Origin: an uncultured Eggerthellaceae bacterium
GTDB taxonomy: Bacteria; Actinomycetota; Coriobacteriia; Coriobacteriales; Eggerthellaceae
DNA length: 34,964 nucleotides
NCBI GenBank assembly: GCA_949840905.1
Contig: CATKXW010000022.1
Span: 1-34,964, forward strand
Direction: 5' to 3'
Positions 24,270 through 32,204 of this stretch are shown here, one piece after another; the first letter of the stretch is position 1; each line of letters opens with the position of its first letter. The notes under the pieces were generated by a model, which did not search any database, had not been told where the DNA came from, and saw nothing but the letters and a program-made list of their open reading frames with translations. Both the position numbers and the translations under genes were made by a program.

Positions 24270-25589
24270 ATGGCGATCATGGCGCAGATACGGAAAGATG
24301 GGAGCGCGGGCGAGGAGCTGGCTTCGGTAGAAGAGCTGGGCATGGCGAGCGCTCCGAAGAAGCAGCGGAGCAAGCTGCTGTTGGTGCTGGCAGCCATGGG
24401 GCCGGGCATCGTCACCGCCATGGCCGGCAACGACGCCGGCGGCATATCCACCTATTCCACCGCAGGCGCCGAGTTCGGCTTCAGCACGCTGTGGGTCATC
24501 CCGCTGATGTGCGTGCTGCTCATCGTGGTGGAGACCACGGCCGGGCGCATGGGTGCGGTGACGGGCAAGGGGTTCGCTGCGCTCATCCGCGAGCGGTTCG
24601 GCATCCGCCTGACCGCGTTCGCTATGCTCGCGCTGCTCATCGGCAACGTGGCCACCACGTTCTCGGAGTTCGCCGGCATCGCGAGCGGCATGGAGATGTT
24701 CGGCGTATCGAAGTACGTATCGGTGCCGGTGGCAGCCCTGGCCGTGTGGTCGTTGGTGGTGGGCGGCTCCTATCGCCGCGTGCAGCGGGTGTTCCTCATC
24801 TTGTCGTTCGTGTTCGTCACCTATATAGTGGCAGCCGTGCTGGCCGAGCCGGATTGGGGCGCCGCTCTGCAAGCAACGGTGGTCCCGCAGGTTCGGGCTA
24901 CGCCGCAGTTCATCGCCCTGGTCATCGCCATGATAGGCACCACTATCGCCCCTTGGATGATGTTCTTCACCCAAAGCAACGTGGTGGAGAAGGGCCTGAC
25001 AGCGAAGGACCTGTTCAGCCAGAAGGTGGACGCGGTATCGGGCACCATCGCCGCGTGCCTCATCGCGTGGTTCATCATCGTCACCACAGGAGCCGTGCTG
25101 TTCCCGGCCGGCATTCAGATAGAGAGCGCCGCTGACGCCGCCGCCGCGCTCGCGCCCTTCGCTGGCCAGTACGCTCAGGCGCTGTTCGCCATCGGCCTCA
25201 TCGCGGCATCGTTTCTGGCGGCATGCGTGCTGCCCCTCACCACAGCGTTCGTGGTGTGCGAGGCGTTCGGCTGGGAGGCGGGCGTGTCGTTCAAGTGGCG
25301 TGAGGCTCCTATCTTCAAGAGCATCTTCACGTTCGTGATCGCCCTGTCGGCGCTGGTGGTGCTCATCCCGGGCATCGACCTGCTCAACGTCATGCTGACC
25401 GCACAGCTGGTGAACGGCATCGTGCTGCCGGTGCTGCTCGCGTTCATGGCGCTCATCGCCGCCGACAAGCGCATCATGGGAACGTTCCGCTCCGGCCGCA
25501 TCAGTCGCATCCTCGTGTGGGCCACCGTAGCCATCGTGGCTCTGCTCACCTTGGCCCTATTCGCCATGCAAGCGCTCGGTTATGCGTAA
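24270..25589 (+). CDS. NRMT-type (Nramp-related) magnesium transporter
   Basis: 439 aa with ~11 membrane helices. It belongs to the Nramp/SLC11 superfamily (GPGIVTAMAG opening). Both metal-site motifs depart from classical Mn/Fe transporters: the TM1 DPGN region reads GNDAGG (residues 53-58), and TM6 reads IAPWMMFFTQSN where MPH-N is expected. The metal-coordinating Met is thus Ala and the His is Trp. Loss of that Met is the known mark of the NRMT branch, which carries Mg2+; a characterised member comes from Eggerthella lenta. The MgtE-like sensor 3 nt upstream fits magnesium rather than manganese. Translation is probably coupled, since the SD is weak. Confidence 0.88.
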   Translation: MAIMAQIRKDGSAGEELASVEELGMASAPKKQRSKLLLVLAAMGPGIVTAMAGNDAGGISTYSTAGAEFGFSTLWVIPLMCVLLIVVETTAGRMGAVTGKGFAALIRERFGIRLTAFAMLALLIGNVATTFSEFAGIASGMEMFGVSKYVSVPVAALAVWSLVVGGSYRRVQRVFLILSFVFVTYIVAAVLAEPDWGAALQATVVPQVRATPQFIALVIAMIGTTIAPWMMFFTQSNVVEKGLTAKDLFSQKVDAVSGTIAACLIAWFIIVTTGAVLFPAGIQIESAADAAAALAPFAGQYAQALFAIGLIAASFLAACVLPLTTAFVVCEAFGWEAGVSFKWREAPIFKSIFTFVIALSALVVLIPGIDLLNVMLTAQLVNGIVLPVLLAFMALIAADKRIMGTFRSGRISRILVWATVAIVALLTLALFAMQALGYA

Positions 25590-25705
25590 GGACTTATAGG
25601 TCCGCTCGTTCTTTGCCGCGTGGTGCCCTGTCGTTGGCATGCAACATGGGATCCGACCCGCTGTTGCACAGCGAGAGCGGGCCGTTAGCGCAGCGCTGAA
25701 AAGGC

Positions 25706-25734
25706 TTGACGCTGGCGGTTCGCTTGGGTACATT
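25706..25734 (+). promoter_or_regulatory. Orphan promoter TTGACG-N17-TACATT
   Basis: Good -35 (25706-25711) and -10 (25729-25734) hexamers with ideal 17-nt spacing, predicting a start near 25741. No ORF begins within the next 80 nt; a structured segment ending in a strong hairpin follows. Confidence 0.6.
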
Positions 25735-25740
25735 GAATAG

Positions 25741-25818
25741 CATTGATACGCGCAAGGGTCCCGATTCGAGCTCTTGTGCCGAGGAGGTCGTTGAACTCGT
25801 TTCAGCGACCTCCTTTCG
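25741..25818 (+). ncRNA. Candidate small structured RNA upstream of the Abi_2/AbiF-like remnant
   Basis: Two stems are visible. The first is GCGCAAG (25750-25756) with CTTGTGC (25773-25779), containing one G-U pair. The second has a 14-bp stem from 25782-25795 to 25801-25814 (one G-U pair, 5-nt loop CTCGT), followed by a short TTTCG. With the upstream promoter this defines a ~78-nt transcript with no reading frame. It could be a terminator-ended sRNA, the leader/attenuator of the following gene, or the RNA partner of an AbiF-type system. Transcription has not been shown. Confidence 0.4.
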
Positions 25819-25832
25819 TATGAGGAGGCCGG

Positions 25833-26042
25833 GTGGAGCCGTCAGAACCTTTCATGAACGTCAAAGGGCAGATGAAGCGCCTGAAAGGGCGAGGCGTTCT
25901 CTTCCTCGACGATGAAGATGAGGCTATGCGATACTTGCTCTGCAAGGGCTACTATACCGTCATCAATGGTTATAAGAGCCCTTTTCTCGATAAAGAAGCG
26001 ACAGGTCTTGCCGGAGATGATAGATACCGTGAGAGGCGATGA
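25833..26042 (+). pseudogene. Truncated Abi_2 (AbiD/AbiF-like) abortive infection gene
   Basis: 69 residues remain of a family usually ~300 aa long. The N-terminal family pattern is clear: QMKRLKGRGVLFLDDEDEA (Q-x2-L-x2-RG), then YLLCKGYYTVINGYKSPFLD (the YY...INGYK-x-x-F signature). It stops after DDRYRERR, where intact members continue through an [F]x[E]xYxLYxFD region and the HEPN RNase motif (Rx4-6H). The catalytic part is therefore missing. The GTG start follows AGGAGG; ATG 25854 is an alternative. The coding fragment ends 8 nt from the tRNA-Ser 3' end, which suggests loss of the rest by deletion at a tRNA-linked integration site. Confidence 0.7.
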
Positions 26043-26050
26043 GAAGAGGC

Positions 26051-26138
26051 TGGCGGAGGAGGTAGGATTCGAACCCACGGAACCTTGCGGCTCAACAGTT
26101 TTCAAGACTGCCGCCTTCGACCACTCGGCCACTCCTCC
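26051..26138 (-). tRNA. tRNA-Ser (anticodon TGA)
   Basis: 88 nt with an encoded CCA. Acceptor GGAGGAG pairs with CTCCTCC. The anticodon loop is CTTGAAA, giving TGA. A long variable arm (GAGCCGCAAGGTTC) and the T-arm GGGTTCGAATCC are present. Its 3' end abuts the Abi_2 remnant. Its 5' end is only 14 nt from the divergent tadA start, so its promoter must lie inside the tadA coding region. Confidence 0.97.
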
Positions 26139-26152
26139 GCGAAAGGAATCGT

Positions 26153-26665
26153 TTGCAGTTTAACATACCGGACAGAACAGAGGCTGATATCGTCTACATG
26201 CGCCTTGCCTTGGAGGAGGCGAATGCGGCGGCGGCCGTTGGAGAGGTGCCTATCGGCGCGGTAGTGGTCTATGAGCCTATCGATCGGGGCACGCGGAAAG
26301 CCCTAGCGGAGCCACGGGTGATCGCGCGGGCGCACAACTTGCGCGAAACGACGAACGATCCGACGGCGCACGCCGAGCTCATCGCCATGCGCGAGGCGGC
26401 GCGGGCGCTAGAGGCGTGGCGCCTGTCAGACTGCACGGTGTATGTGACCTTGGAGCCGTGCATCATGTGCGCGGGGCTCATGCACCAGGCGCGGGTGCGC
26501 CGCTGCGTGTATGGGGCATCCGACCGAAAGGCGGGAGCTTTGGGCACGTTGTACCAGGTGAACGCCGACGAGCGATTGAACCATCGCTTCGAGGCGACAG
26601 GGGGCGTGCTGGAGGTCGAGTGTCGCGAGAAGCTGCAGGCGTTCTTCGCGGCGAGGCGCGGCTGA
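26153..26665 (+). CDS. tadA: tRNA-specific adenosine deaminase
   Basis: 170 aa. TadA deaminates A34 to inosine in tRNA-Arg(ACG), which is encoded in this window. Zinc and catalytic motifs are intact: TAHAELIA (His, catalytic Glu) and PCIMCAGLMHQARV (PCxxC). The start is TTG at 26153, chosen because AAAGGA lies about 6 nt upstream and the family N-terminus begins well before the first in-frame ATG (26198). A short insertion with REPRVIA-like sequence after GAVVVYEP is slightly unusual. It is divergent from tRNA-Ser and followed by ispE. Confidence 0.95.
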   Translation: MQFNIPDRTEADIVYMRLALEEANAAAAVGEVPIGAVVVYEPIDRGTRKALAEPRVIARAHNLRETTNDPTAHAELIAMREAARALEAWRLSDCTVYVTLEPCIMCAGLMHQARVRRCVYGASDRKAGALGTLYQVNADERLNHRFEATGGVLEVECREKLQAFFAARRG

Positions 26666-26685
26666 CCCGCATCACCCCTGCGGGC

Positions 26686-26695
26686 GGGGGGGGGG
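26686..26695 (+). repeat. Homopolymeric G10 tract between tadA and ispE
   Basis: Ten consecutive Gs, 22 nt before the ispE GTG. Such tracts can slip during replication. It lies in the leader of ispE, upstream of an in-frame stop at 26700, so slippage would change leader length or structure, not the reading frame. Assembly error is an alternative. Confidence 0.6.
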
Positions 26696-26717
26696 ACTAT
26701 GAAGGGAAAGGGAAGCG

Positions 26718-27791
26718 GTGGCTGCTCATAACGAACAGGTGGATATGCTGGCGCAAGCGCGGGAGGCGCAGTGGTCAGCCGAGGCTTTCAAGGGGTTGGG
26801 CTGCGCGAAGCTAGTGGCTCCGGCCAAGGTCAATCTCTTTTTGGCTGTGGGAGAGAGGCGAGCTGATGGTTTTCATGAGGTGACGAACGTCATGCAGGCT
26901 CTTGCCCTTCACGACGTGCTCTACGTGCGTCACGAGCCGCTGAGCGCCGAAGAGCTCGCTTCCGCACAGGCTGCGGCTGGCGCGGAAGGGGCCGAGCTCG
27001 CCTTGGCGGGCGCGGCCGGTTCCATCGTCGTCGACATCGTCATGGTGGACAAGACGGGAGATGCAGCTACTGTCGCGGCCGCCGAGGTCCCTACGAAGAG
27101 CAACCTCGTGTTCGGGGCTATCGACCGGCTTGCGCGCGCAGCTGCTATCGAGGAGCCCCAGCGCTTCACCGTGCGCGTCGAGAAGCACGTGCCGGCCCAA
27201 GCCGGTTTGGGCGGCGGGTCGAGCGATGCGGCGGCCATCTTGAAAGCGGCAGCTCGCTTCTGGGCCATCGAGGACGACGCGCTGCTGAAAGAGGTGGCGC
27301 AGCAGGTGGGCAGCGACGTGACCTTCTTCTTGCGCGGTGGGTGCGCTCTGTTCGATGGGGCGGGCGAGCGCTATGTCCACGGGCTCGCCTCTACGAAGAG
27401 GCCTCTGTTGCTGGTGAAGCCTTCCGCAGGCGTCTCCACTGCCGAGGCCTATGCTGCGTTCGATGCCGCTCCCGTGCCCGTCCCGTCTGCAGCGCTCCAG
27501 CGGGCTCGACAGGCGACGAGAGGGGAGGACGTGCCGTTGTTCAACAACTTGCAAAACGCTGCGGAGCTCCTCGATCCCGCCATCGAAGATGTGAGAGAAT
27601 GGCTTACGGGCCACAGCGCCATCAAGTCCGGCAACGTGCTCATGAGCGGTAGCGGCGCAGCGATGTTCGCCTTCGTGGATGATGTCGCCACCGCCTGTGC
27701 TCTCGCTGGCGAGGCGCAGAAGCGTGGGCTGTGGGCGCGAGCCACCACTGGCTCCTCGCTGATGGCGGCCTGTTTGCCCGGCTCGCTGTAG
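26718..27791 (+). CDS. ispE: 4-diphosphocytidyl-2-C-methyl-D-erythritol kinase (MEP pathway)
   Basis: 357 aa, longer than the ~290-310 usual for the family. It is the GHMP kinase of non-mevalonate isoprenoid synthesis. Motifs: APAKVNLFLAVGERRADGFHEV (substrate Lys/Asn/His), PAQAGLGGGSSDAAA (ATP-binding glycine loop with catalytic Asp nearby), and a C-terminal LMSGSGAAMFAF. The excess comes from an N-terminal ~30-residue extension and an Ala-rich insertion after HDVLYVRHEP (~residues 75-115). The GTG start follows AAAGGGAAG; a stop at 26700 bounds the frame upstream. Confidence 0.94.
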   Translation: MAAHNEQVDMLAQAREAQWSAEAFKGLGCAKLVAPAKVNLFLAVGERRADGFHEVTNVMQALALHDVLYVRHEPLSAEELASAQAAAGAEGAELALAGAAGSIVVDIVMVDKTGDAATVAAAEVPTKSNLVFGAIDRLARAAAIEEPQRFTVRVEKHVPAQAGLGGGSSDAAAILKAAARFWAIEDDALLKEVAQQVGSDVTFFLRGGCALFDGAGERYVHGLASTKRPLLLVKPSAGVSTAEAYAAFDAAPVPVPSAALQRARQATRGEDVPLFNNLQNAAELLDPAIEDVREWLTGHSAIKSGNVLMSGSGAAMFAFVDDVATACALAGEAQKRGLWARATTGSSLMAACLPGSL

Positions 27792-27829
27792 GTTCGCACG
27801 TGCACATATAAGAGAGGAAGGGTCAGCCC

Positions 27830-28378
27830 ATGACCGTCGCCATCATCATCTTAGCCATCGTGGTCATCCTTGTCATCGCCGCGATATCCCTCTATAACAA
27901 CCTAGTGAAGCTGCGCAATCGCGTCGACAACGCCTGGGCTCAGATCGACGTGCAGCTGCAGCGCCGCCTCGACCTCATCCCGAACCTGGTGGAAACGGTG
28001 AAGGGCTATGCCAGCCATGAGCGGGGGACCCTCGATGAGGTCACCGCTGCCCGTGCCGCCGTCATGAGCGCCACCACCCCAGCCGACAAGATGGCGGCCG
28101 ACAACATGCTCACCACCACGCTCAAGAGCCTGTTCGCCGTGGCCGAGGCCTACCCCGACCTGAAAGCGAACGCGAACTTCCAGCAGCTGCAGAGCCAACT
28201 GACCGATACCGAGGACAAGATCAGCTACATGCGCCAGTCGTACAACGACACGGTGATGACTTACAACACGGCCATCCAGACCTTCCCGGGCATGTTGCTC
28301 GCCGGCGTGTTCAAGCCACGGCAGAGCTTCGAGGCCGCTCAGGGCGCTGCGGTCCCGCCGCAAGTGAAGTTCGACTAG
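27830..28378 (+). CDS. lemA: LemA-family membrane protein
   Basis: 182 aa. An N-terminal membrane helix (~residues 2-22) is followed by the LemA signature: [43 protein letters not shown], and later helices ending [18 protein letters not shown]. LemA is a coiled-coil cytoplasmic or membrane-tethered protein of unclear role that commonly occurs with TPM (YgcG) or DUF2207 proteins. A DUF2207 gene lies 0.75 kb downstream here. GAGGAAGG precedes the ATG. Confidence 0.96.
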   Translation: MTVAIIILAIVVILVIAAISLYNNLVKLRNRVDNAWAQIDVQLQRRLDLIPNLVETVKGYASHERGTLDEVTAARAAVMSATTPADKMAADNMLTTTLKSLFAVAEAYPDLKANANFQQLQSQLTDTEDKISYMRQSYNDTVMTYNTAIQTFPGMLLAGVFKPRQSFEAAQGAAVPPQVKFD

Positions 28379-28400
28379 CCCGCGACCTCCTCTTCGAGCC

Positions 28401-28814
28401 ATGAGCATCCTCGTTCGACTCTATCGTCTCGCGCCGCTGGCGGTCATCCTGATCGTGCTGGCCATCGTCTTGTACCTGGTGGTCACCCACCTGCGCACGC
28501 CAGCGCGCGCGAAAGAGGTGTTGATCCAGGTGTTCACCTGGCTGTCGGCCATCATCATCGGTTTTTTCGGCATCGTCTCGCTGTATGCGCTGTTCGAACA
28601 CAATGACGCGGTGCTCGATCTGTCGGTGGGCTTCATGGTGGTGGGCGTGCTGTCGCTGGGCATCACGTTGCTGTGCCGCTATCGGTTCCGCAAGCGCCAT
28701 CCGCACTACAAGAGCAAGCCCATGAAGTCTCACACGAACACCCGCTGGCGCAAGGCCGCGCAAACCGTCCGCAACGCCAAGAAGGCTGCTGAGCAAGCGA
28801 AGAAGGGGAAATAG
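28401..28814 (+). CDS. Small membrane protein, unknown function (137 aa)
   Basis: Three hydrophobic helices (~residues 10-28, 42-62, 70-92) are followed by a strongly basic, soluble C-terminal ~40 residues (RFRKRHPHYKSK ... KKAAEQAKKGK). It lies 22 nt after lemA on the same strand and is probably co-transcribed with it. No Shine-Dalgarno is evident before ATG 28401. I do not recognise a family; the basic tail may contact nucleic acid or phospholipid headgroups. Confidence 0.8.
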   Translation: MSILVRLYRLAPLAVILIVLAIVLYLVVTHLRTPARAKEVLIQVFTWLSAIIIGFFGIVSLYALFEHNDAVLDLSVGFMVVGVLSLGITLLCRYRFRKRHPHYKSKPMKSHTNTRWRKAAQTVRNAKKAAEQAKKGK

Positions 28815-28820
28815 CCCCTT
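28803..28820 (+). terminator. Hairpin overlapping the stop codon of the 137-aa membrane protein
   Basis: AAGGGG pairs with CCCCTT around AAATAG, which contains the stop codon. Only TTT follows. It is a weak candidate for the end of the lemA unit. Confidence 0.4.
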
Positions 28821-28910
28821 TGCCCTGACCCTTGAAGGTGTGATGACCTCCGCTGCACGAGCGCAGCGATATGGGCGTTTCATGGTGATGGGAAATGCGG
28901 CGAGAAAAAG

Positions 28911-29001
28911 TGGCGGAGGAGTAGGGATTCGAACCCTAGATACCCTTGTGGGGTATACTCACTTAGCAGGCGAGCACCTTCGGCCTCTCGGTCACTCCTC
29001 C
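28911..29001 (-). tRNA. tRNA-Ser (anticodon GCT)
   Basis: 91 nt with an encoded CCA. Acceptor GGAGGAG/CTCCTCC, anticodon stem CTCGC/GTGAG with loop CTGCTAA (anticodon GCT), a long variable arm (TATACCCCACAAGGGTAT) and the T-arm GGGTTCGAATCCC. It lies on the opposite strand to its protein-coding neighbours. Confidence 0.97.
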
Positions 29002-29074
29002 GCGAAACGATCGCACGGAACGGGGCAGCAGACGCTTCGAAGAGCTTGCCGCGCGCTCACGTGCATCAACGAAT

Positions 29075-29089
29075 GTTACCTGAGGTAAC
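29075..29089. promoter_or_regulatory. Palindrome upstream of the DUF2207 gene
   Basis: GTTACC-TGA-GGTAAC, perfect 6-bp arms, 41 nt before ATG 29131. It is suitable as a dimeric regulator site. No confident -10/-35 pair is visible around it. Confidence 0.4.
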
Positions 29090-29130
29090 GGTTTCAGTCA
29101 ATGAGAGAAGCAGCGAGAAAGGCGCCCGTG

Positions 29131-31194
29131 ATGAGCACCTACCACCATGACAGAAAGATTCGCTCAACGATCTGTTCTGGGCGAAGGTTCGAGCGAGGCT
29201 GTGCGGCCATCGTGGTTCGCGATGCTCGTCCTGCGCTCGCCATGCGGTGGGCTGTGGTCGCGGCGCTCGCGTTCTTGCTGGCCTGCTGTGTGGTGGCTCC
29301 CGCTCAGGCTCAGGCGAAGAGCTACACCTGCCCGAACGTGAACATCTCCGCCCAGGCCCAGACCGACGCTACGCTGCATGTGGTGGAGCAGCGCACCTTC
29401 GATTTCGATGGCACGTTCTCGGCAGTGTGGTGGCAGTTCACGGGCTTGCCGTGGATGGCCGAGGTGGAGGTGCTCTCCATGCGCATGGCGCCGGTGAACG
29501 AGGCGGGGGATGTGATAGGCGACTGGGTATCGCTGCCGCAGGTGCCCTTCGACTACGAATGGCGCGACGAGGGCGGCCCTGACGCGGCGGCATGGTCGTT
29601 CGACGAGATGCGCGATACGGTGTACGCGTTCTTCGACGTGACCGATGAGCGCATTACCATCGAGCTCGACTACGCGGTGGTCAACGGCGTGCAGCCCTAT
29701 GTGGACATGGCCGAGGTGTATTGGAAGTACGTTCCCGAGGGTTGGAGCGTGAACAGCGAGAACGTGACTTTGACCGTGGCGTTGCCGGTGCCCTCGGGCG
29801 TGGCGGTGAAGCCGGGCGAGAACGTTCGCGCGTGGGGGCATGGGCCTTTGGACGGTGCCGTTTCCATCGGCGAGGACGGCGTGGTGAGCTATTCGGTGCC
29901 GCTGGTGCGCGCAGGTCAGTTCGCTGAGGCGCGCATCCTGTTCCCGGTGAACTGGCTGTCCAACCTCGATCCGGAGCTGGTGGCCTATCATCAGGGGGTC
30001 CATAGGCTCGATATGGCCCTTGAGGAAGAGGCGGCTTACGCTGATTCTGCCAATACCTTCCGCATGGTGTCGCTCATGTCGCTGGTGGTGGCCGTGGGCA
30101 TCTGCGTGTTGATGCTGGTCATAGCTCTGTTCCTGTTCTTCCGCTACGGGCGCGAGCACAAGCCCGATTTCACCGGCGAGTATTGGCGCGACGTACCGGA
30201 GCCGGGCGTGCCGCCCGCGGTGATCGGCCGGCTGTGGCGCTGGAACCACGAATCGCCCGATGATCTGACGGCCACCATCATGCATCTGGCTCATCGTGGC
30301 GCACTGCGCATCGACCGGGGCAGCTACGTCGATGCCAAGGGCGAGACCGTGGAGGACTACTACCTTACGCGGGTGGAGCCGCAGGCGACCCAGCTCACCG
30401 ACCCGGTGGAGCAGGCCACGTTGAAGTTCCTGTTCGAAAAGGCTTCCGGCGGCTTGCCATCGCTATGGATGAACACCATCCGCTCGTATGGCAAGAAGCA
30501 TCCCGAAGATTACGTGGAGGCCATCGAAGAGTGGCAGAGCACCCTCACTGCCGAGACGAACGGGCAGGACTTCTTCGAGGCGAAGGGGAGGCGTTTGCAG
30601 GTGGTGGTGTTCGTGATGGCGGGCCTCATGCTGGCTGCGGGCCTCGTCTCGTTCTCGATGTTCGAGAACTTCCTCTACCTGCTCATGTTCGTGCCCACGG
30701 CCATCGCGTTGGTGTTCATCGCGAACCAGATGCCGCGTCGCACGGTGCGCGGCAACGACATCGTCGCTCGCTGCAAGGCGCTGCGCAATTGGTTGCGCGA
30801 CTTCTCGAAGCTGGACGAGCGGCCGCCCACCGATGTGAAGGTGTGGGGCGAGTTCATGGTGTACGCCTACCTGTTCGGCGTGGCGAAGCAGGCTATCGAG
30901 GAGCTGCGGAAGACGGTGCCCGAGGTGGTCGCTGGGCAGGACGGGATGGGTTCGCCGTTCAGCACAGCTTACGTTCCGTGGTGGATGTGGTACAGCGCTG
31001 GTGCGAGCACCTCTGCTCACGGCTCGCTTCCCAGCGCGGGAGATGTGCTGAGCACCTCGGTCAGCAACACGATGTCCACGGCCCAAGCGGCCATCTCAGC
31101 TGCCAGCGGTAACTTCTCCTCAGGCGGCGGGTTCGGAGGAGGGTTCTCCGGGGGTGGGGGCGGCGGCTTCGGTGGAGGTGGCGGTGCCCGGTAG
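29131..31194 (+). CDS. DUF2207 membrane protein with Gly-rich C-terminus
   Basis: 687 aa from ATG 29131 (GAAAGG upstream); 29101 and 29242 are alternative starts, the last directly at a signal peptide (MRWAVVAALAFLLACCVVAPAQAQA). After the signal comes an extracytoplasmic beta-rich domain (~200 residues), a membrane helix (~residues 319-343), a cytoplasmic winged-like domain (DDLTATIMHLAHRGALRI), two further helices (~490-535) and a tail of Gly/Phe/Ser repeats. This is the usual DUF2207 layout, found with LemA proteins. The function is unknown in the family. The last 75 nt overlap the convergent glycosyltransferase gene. Confidence 0.88.
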   Translation: MSTYHHDRKIRSTICSGRRFERGCAAIVVRDARPALAMRWAVVAALAFLLACCVVAPAQAQAKSYTCPNVNISAQAQTDATLHVVEQRTFDFDGTFSAVWWQFTGLPWMAEVEVLSMRMAPVNEAGDVIGDWVSLPQVPFDYEWRDEGGPDAAAWSFDEMRDTVYAFFDVTDERITIELDYAVVNGVQPYVDMAEVYWKYVPEGWSVNSENVTLTVALPVPSGVAVKPGENVRAWGHGPLDGAVSIGEDGVVSYSVPLVRAGQFAEARILFPVNWLSNLDPELVAYHQGVHRLDMALEEEAAYADSANTFRMVSLMSLVVAVGICVLMLVIALFLFFRYGREHKPDFTGEYWRDVPEPGVPPAVIGRLWRWNHESPDDLTATIMHLAHRGALRIDRGSYVDAKGETVEDYYLTRVEPQATQLTDPVEQATLKFLFEKASGGLPSLWMNTIRSYGKKHPEDYVEAIEEWQSTLTAETNGQDFFEAKGRRLQVVVFVMAGLMLAAGLVSFSMFENFLYLLMFVPTAIALVFIANQMPRRTVRGNDIVARCKALRNWLRDFSKLDERPPTDVKVWGEFMVYAYLFGVAKQAIEELRKTVPEVVAGQDGMGSPFSTAYVPWWMWYSAGASTSAHGSLPSAGDVLSTSVSNTMSTAQAAISAASGNFSSGGGFGGGFSGGGGGGFGGGGGAR

Positions 31195-32160
31195 GGTGAC
31201 CGGCTCCCAGCGGGGGTCGCGCATGATGCGCCGGGCCTCTTTCCAGCCTGCGACCAGCTGCTTGACGCCGCTGCGGCCGTGGCTGCGATCTATCAGGCCC
31301 AAGCGCAGGAACTCCTTGGCGAAGCTGAGCACGGTGCCCAGGGCGAACAGCGCCGGGCGGTAGTCGCCGTTCAGCTGCAGGTAGCGAGCCATGTGACCGC
31401 GGTTGCGCATGATGTAGAACCGCGTGATATCAGAGGTGGAGTTCAGTTGGCGAATGCCTCCCATCTCGCGATTCTCGATGTTGCGCGTGCGGCGCAGCAC
31501 CACGTCTTCCACGGCGATGGGATCGGTCGTCTTGCTGGCCATATAGCCGTAGACGCAGTCGTCCCAGTAGATGAAGAAGCGGTGATCGGGAAAGCCGATG
31601 CGCTCCACCACGGTGCGCTTGATGAGGCCCCCCTCGAAGCACATGGCGTTGGTGGGCAGGCTGCTGGTGTCGGTGAACACGGTCTGCTTGATGGGGTTGT
31701 AGATGCCCAGAGCCTCCGAGAACCGGTATTGCCAGTTGAACGGGCCGCCGTCGTAGTCGAGCTTGCTGCCCTGGATGACCTCATGGTCCGTCGTCCACCG
31801 CTGTAGCTTCTCGATGGCATCGGGCAGCAGCTCCACATCGTCGTCCATGAGCCAGAACCAGCGAGCGCCCGCCGCGAAGGCCATCTTCATGCCCGCATGG
31901 AACCCGCCGGCACCGCCGGTGTTCTCTTGCTGCGGCGCATAGACGAACGCACGGTCTTCCTCGGGCCACGGCGTTGCTGTCTTGCCGGCGATCGCAGCAG
32001 CCCGGAAGCTCTCTACCAGCGCTTCCGTTTCGGCGGATGCCTCGTTGTCCACCACGAACACCCGCCATGGAGCCACCGTGAGCGCCAGCACGGAGCGCAG
32101 CAGCTGCTCCAGGTAGGCCTGGCGCTTGTACGTCACTATGACGATGGCGAGCTTGTCCAC
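31120..32160 (-). CDS. Family 2 glycosyltransferase (GlfT1/rhamnosyltransferase-like)
   Basis: 346 aa from GTG 32160, which AAGGAAGG precedes by ~8 nt. The GT-A fold motifs are ordered: LAIVIVTYKRQAYLEQLL, VVDNEASAETE, NTGGAGGFHAGM, WFWLMDDDVELLP (the metal-binding DxD), and FFIYWDDCVYGYMA (catalytic acidic pair). The NTGGAGG/WLMDDD/WDD set is typical of galactofuranosyl- and rhamnosyl-transferases that build cell-wall polysaccharide linkers. It faces away from the TagO/WecA-like gene, which would make the lipid acceptor. Its disordered Pro/Ala/Thr/Glu C-terminal tail is antisense to the Gly-rich DUF2207 tail. Confidence 0.88.
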   Translation of the reverse strand: MDKLAIVIVTYKRQAYLEQLLRSVLALTVAPWRVFVVDNEASAETEALVESFRAAAIAGKTATPWPEEDRAFVYAPQQENTGGAGGFHAGMKMAFAAGARWFWLMDDDVELLPDAIEKLQRWTTDHEVIQGSKLDYDGGPFNWQYRFSEALGIYNPIKQTVFTDTSSLPTNAMCFEGGLIKRTVVERIGFPDHRFFIYWDDCVYGYMASKTTDPIAVEDVVLRRTRNIENREMGGIRQLNSTSDITRFYIMRNRGHMARYLQLNGDYRPALFALGTVLSFAKEFLRLGLIDRSHGRSGVKQLVAGWKEARRIMRDPRWEPVTLPGTATSTEAAAPTPGEPSSEPAA

Positions 32161-32204
32161 AGCCGTCAGCCTTCCTTTTGCGTCGCGAACCGTTTCGCAG
32201 CATT

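Noticed and set aside
23007-24974. 655-codon minus-strand ORF
   Set aside because: Spans two well-supported plus-strand genes (MgtE-like and NRMT). The His/Gln/Arg-rich product is a typical shadow of high-GC coding DNA.
25741-25780. tRNA-like segment (GGGTCCCGATTCGAGC resembles a T-arm)
   Set aside because: The putative T-stem does not pair, and no acceptor or anticodon stem can be formed.
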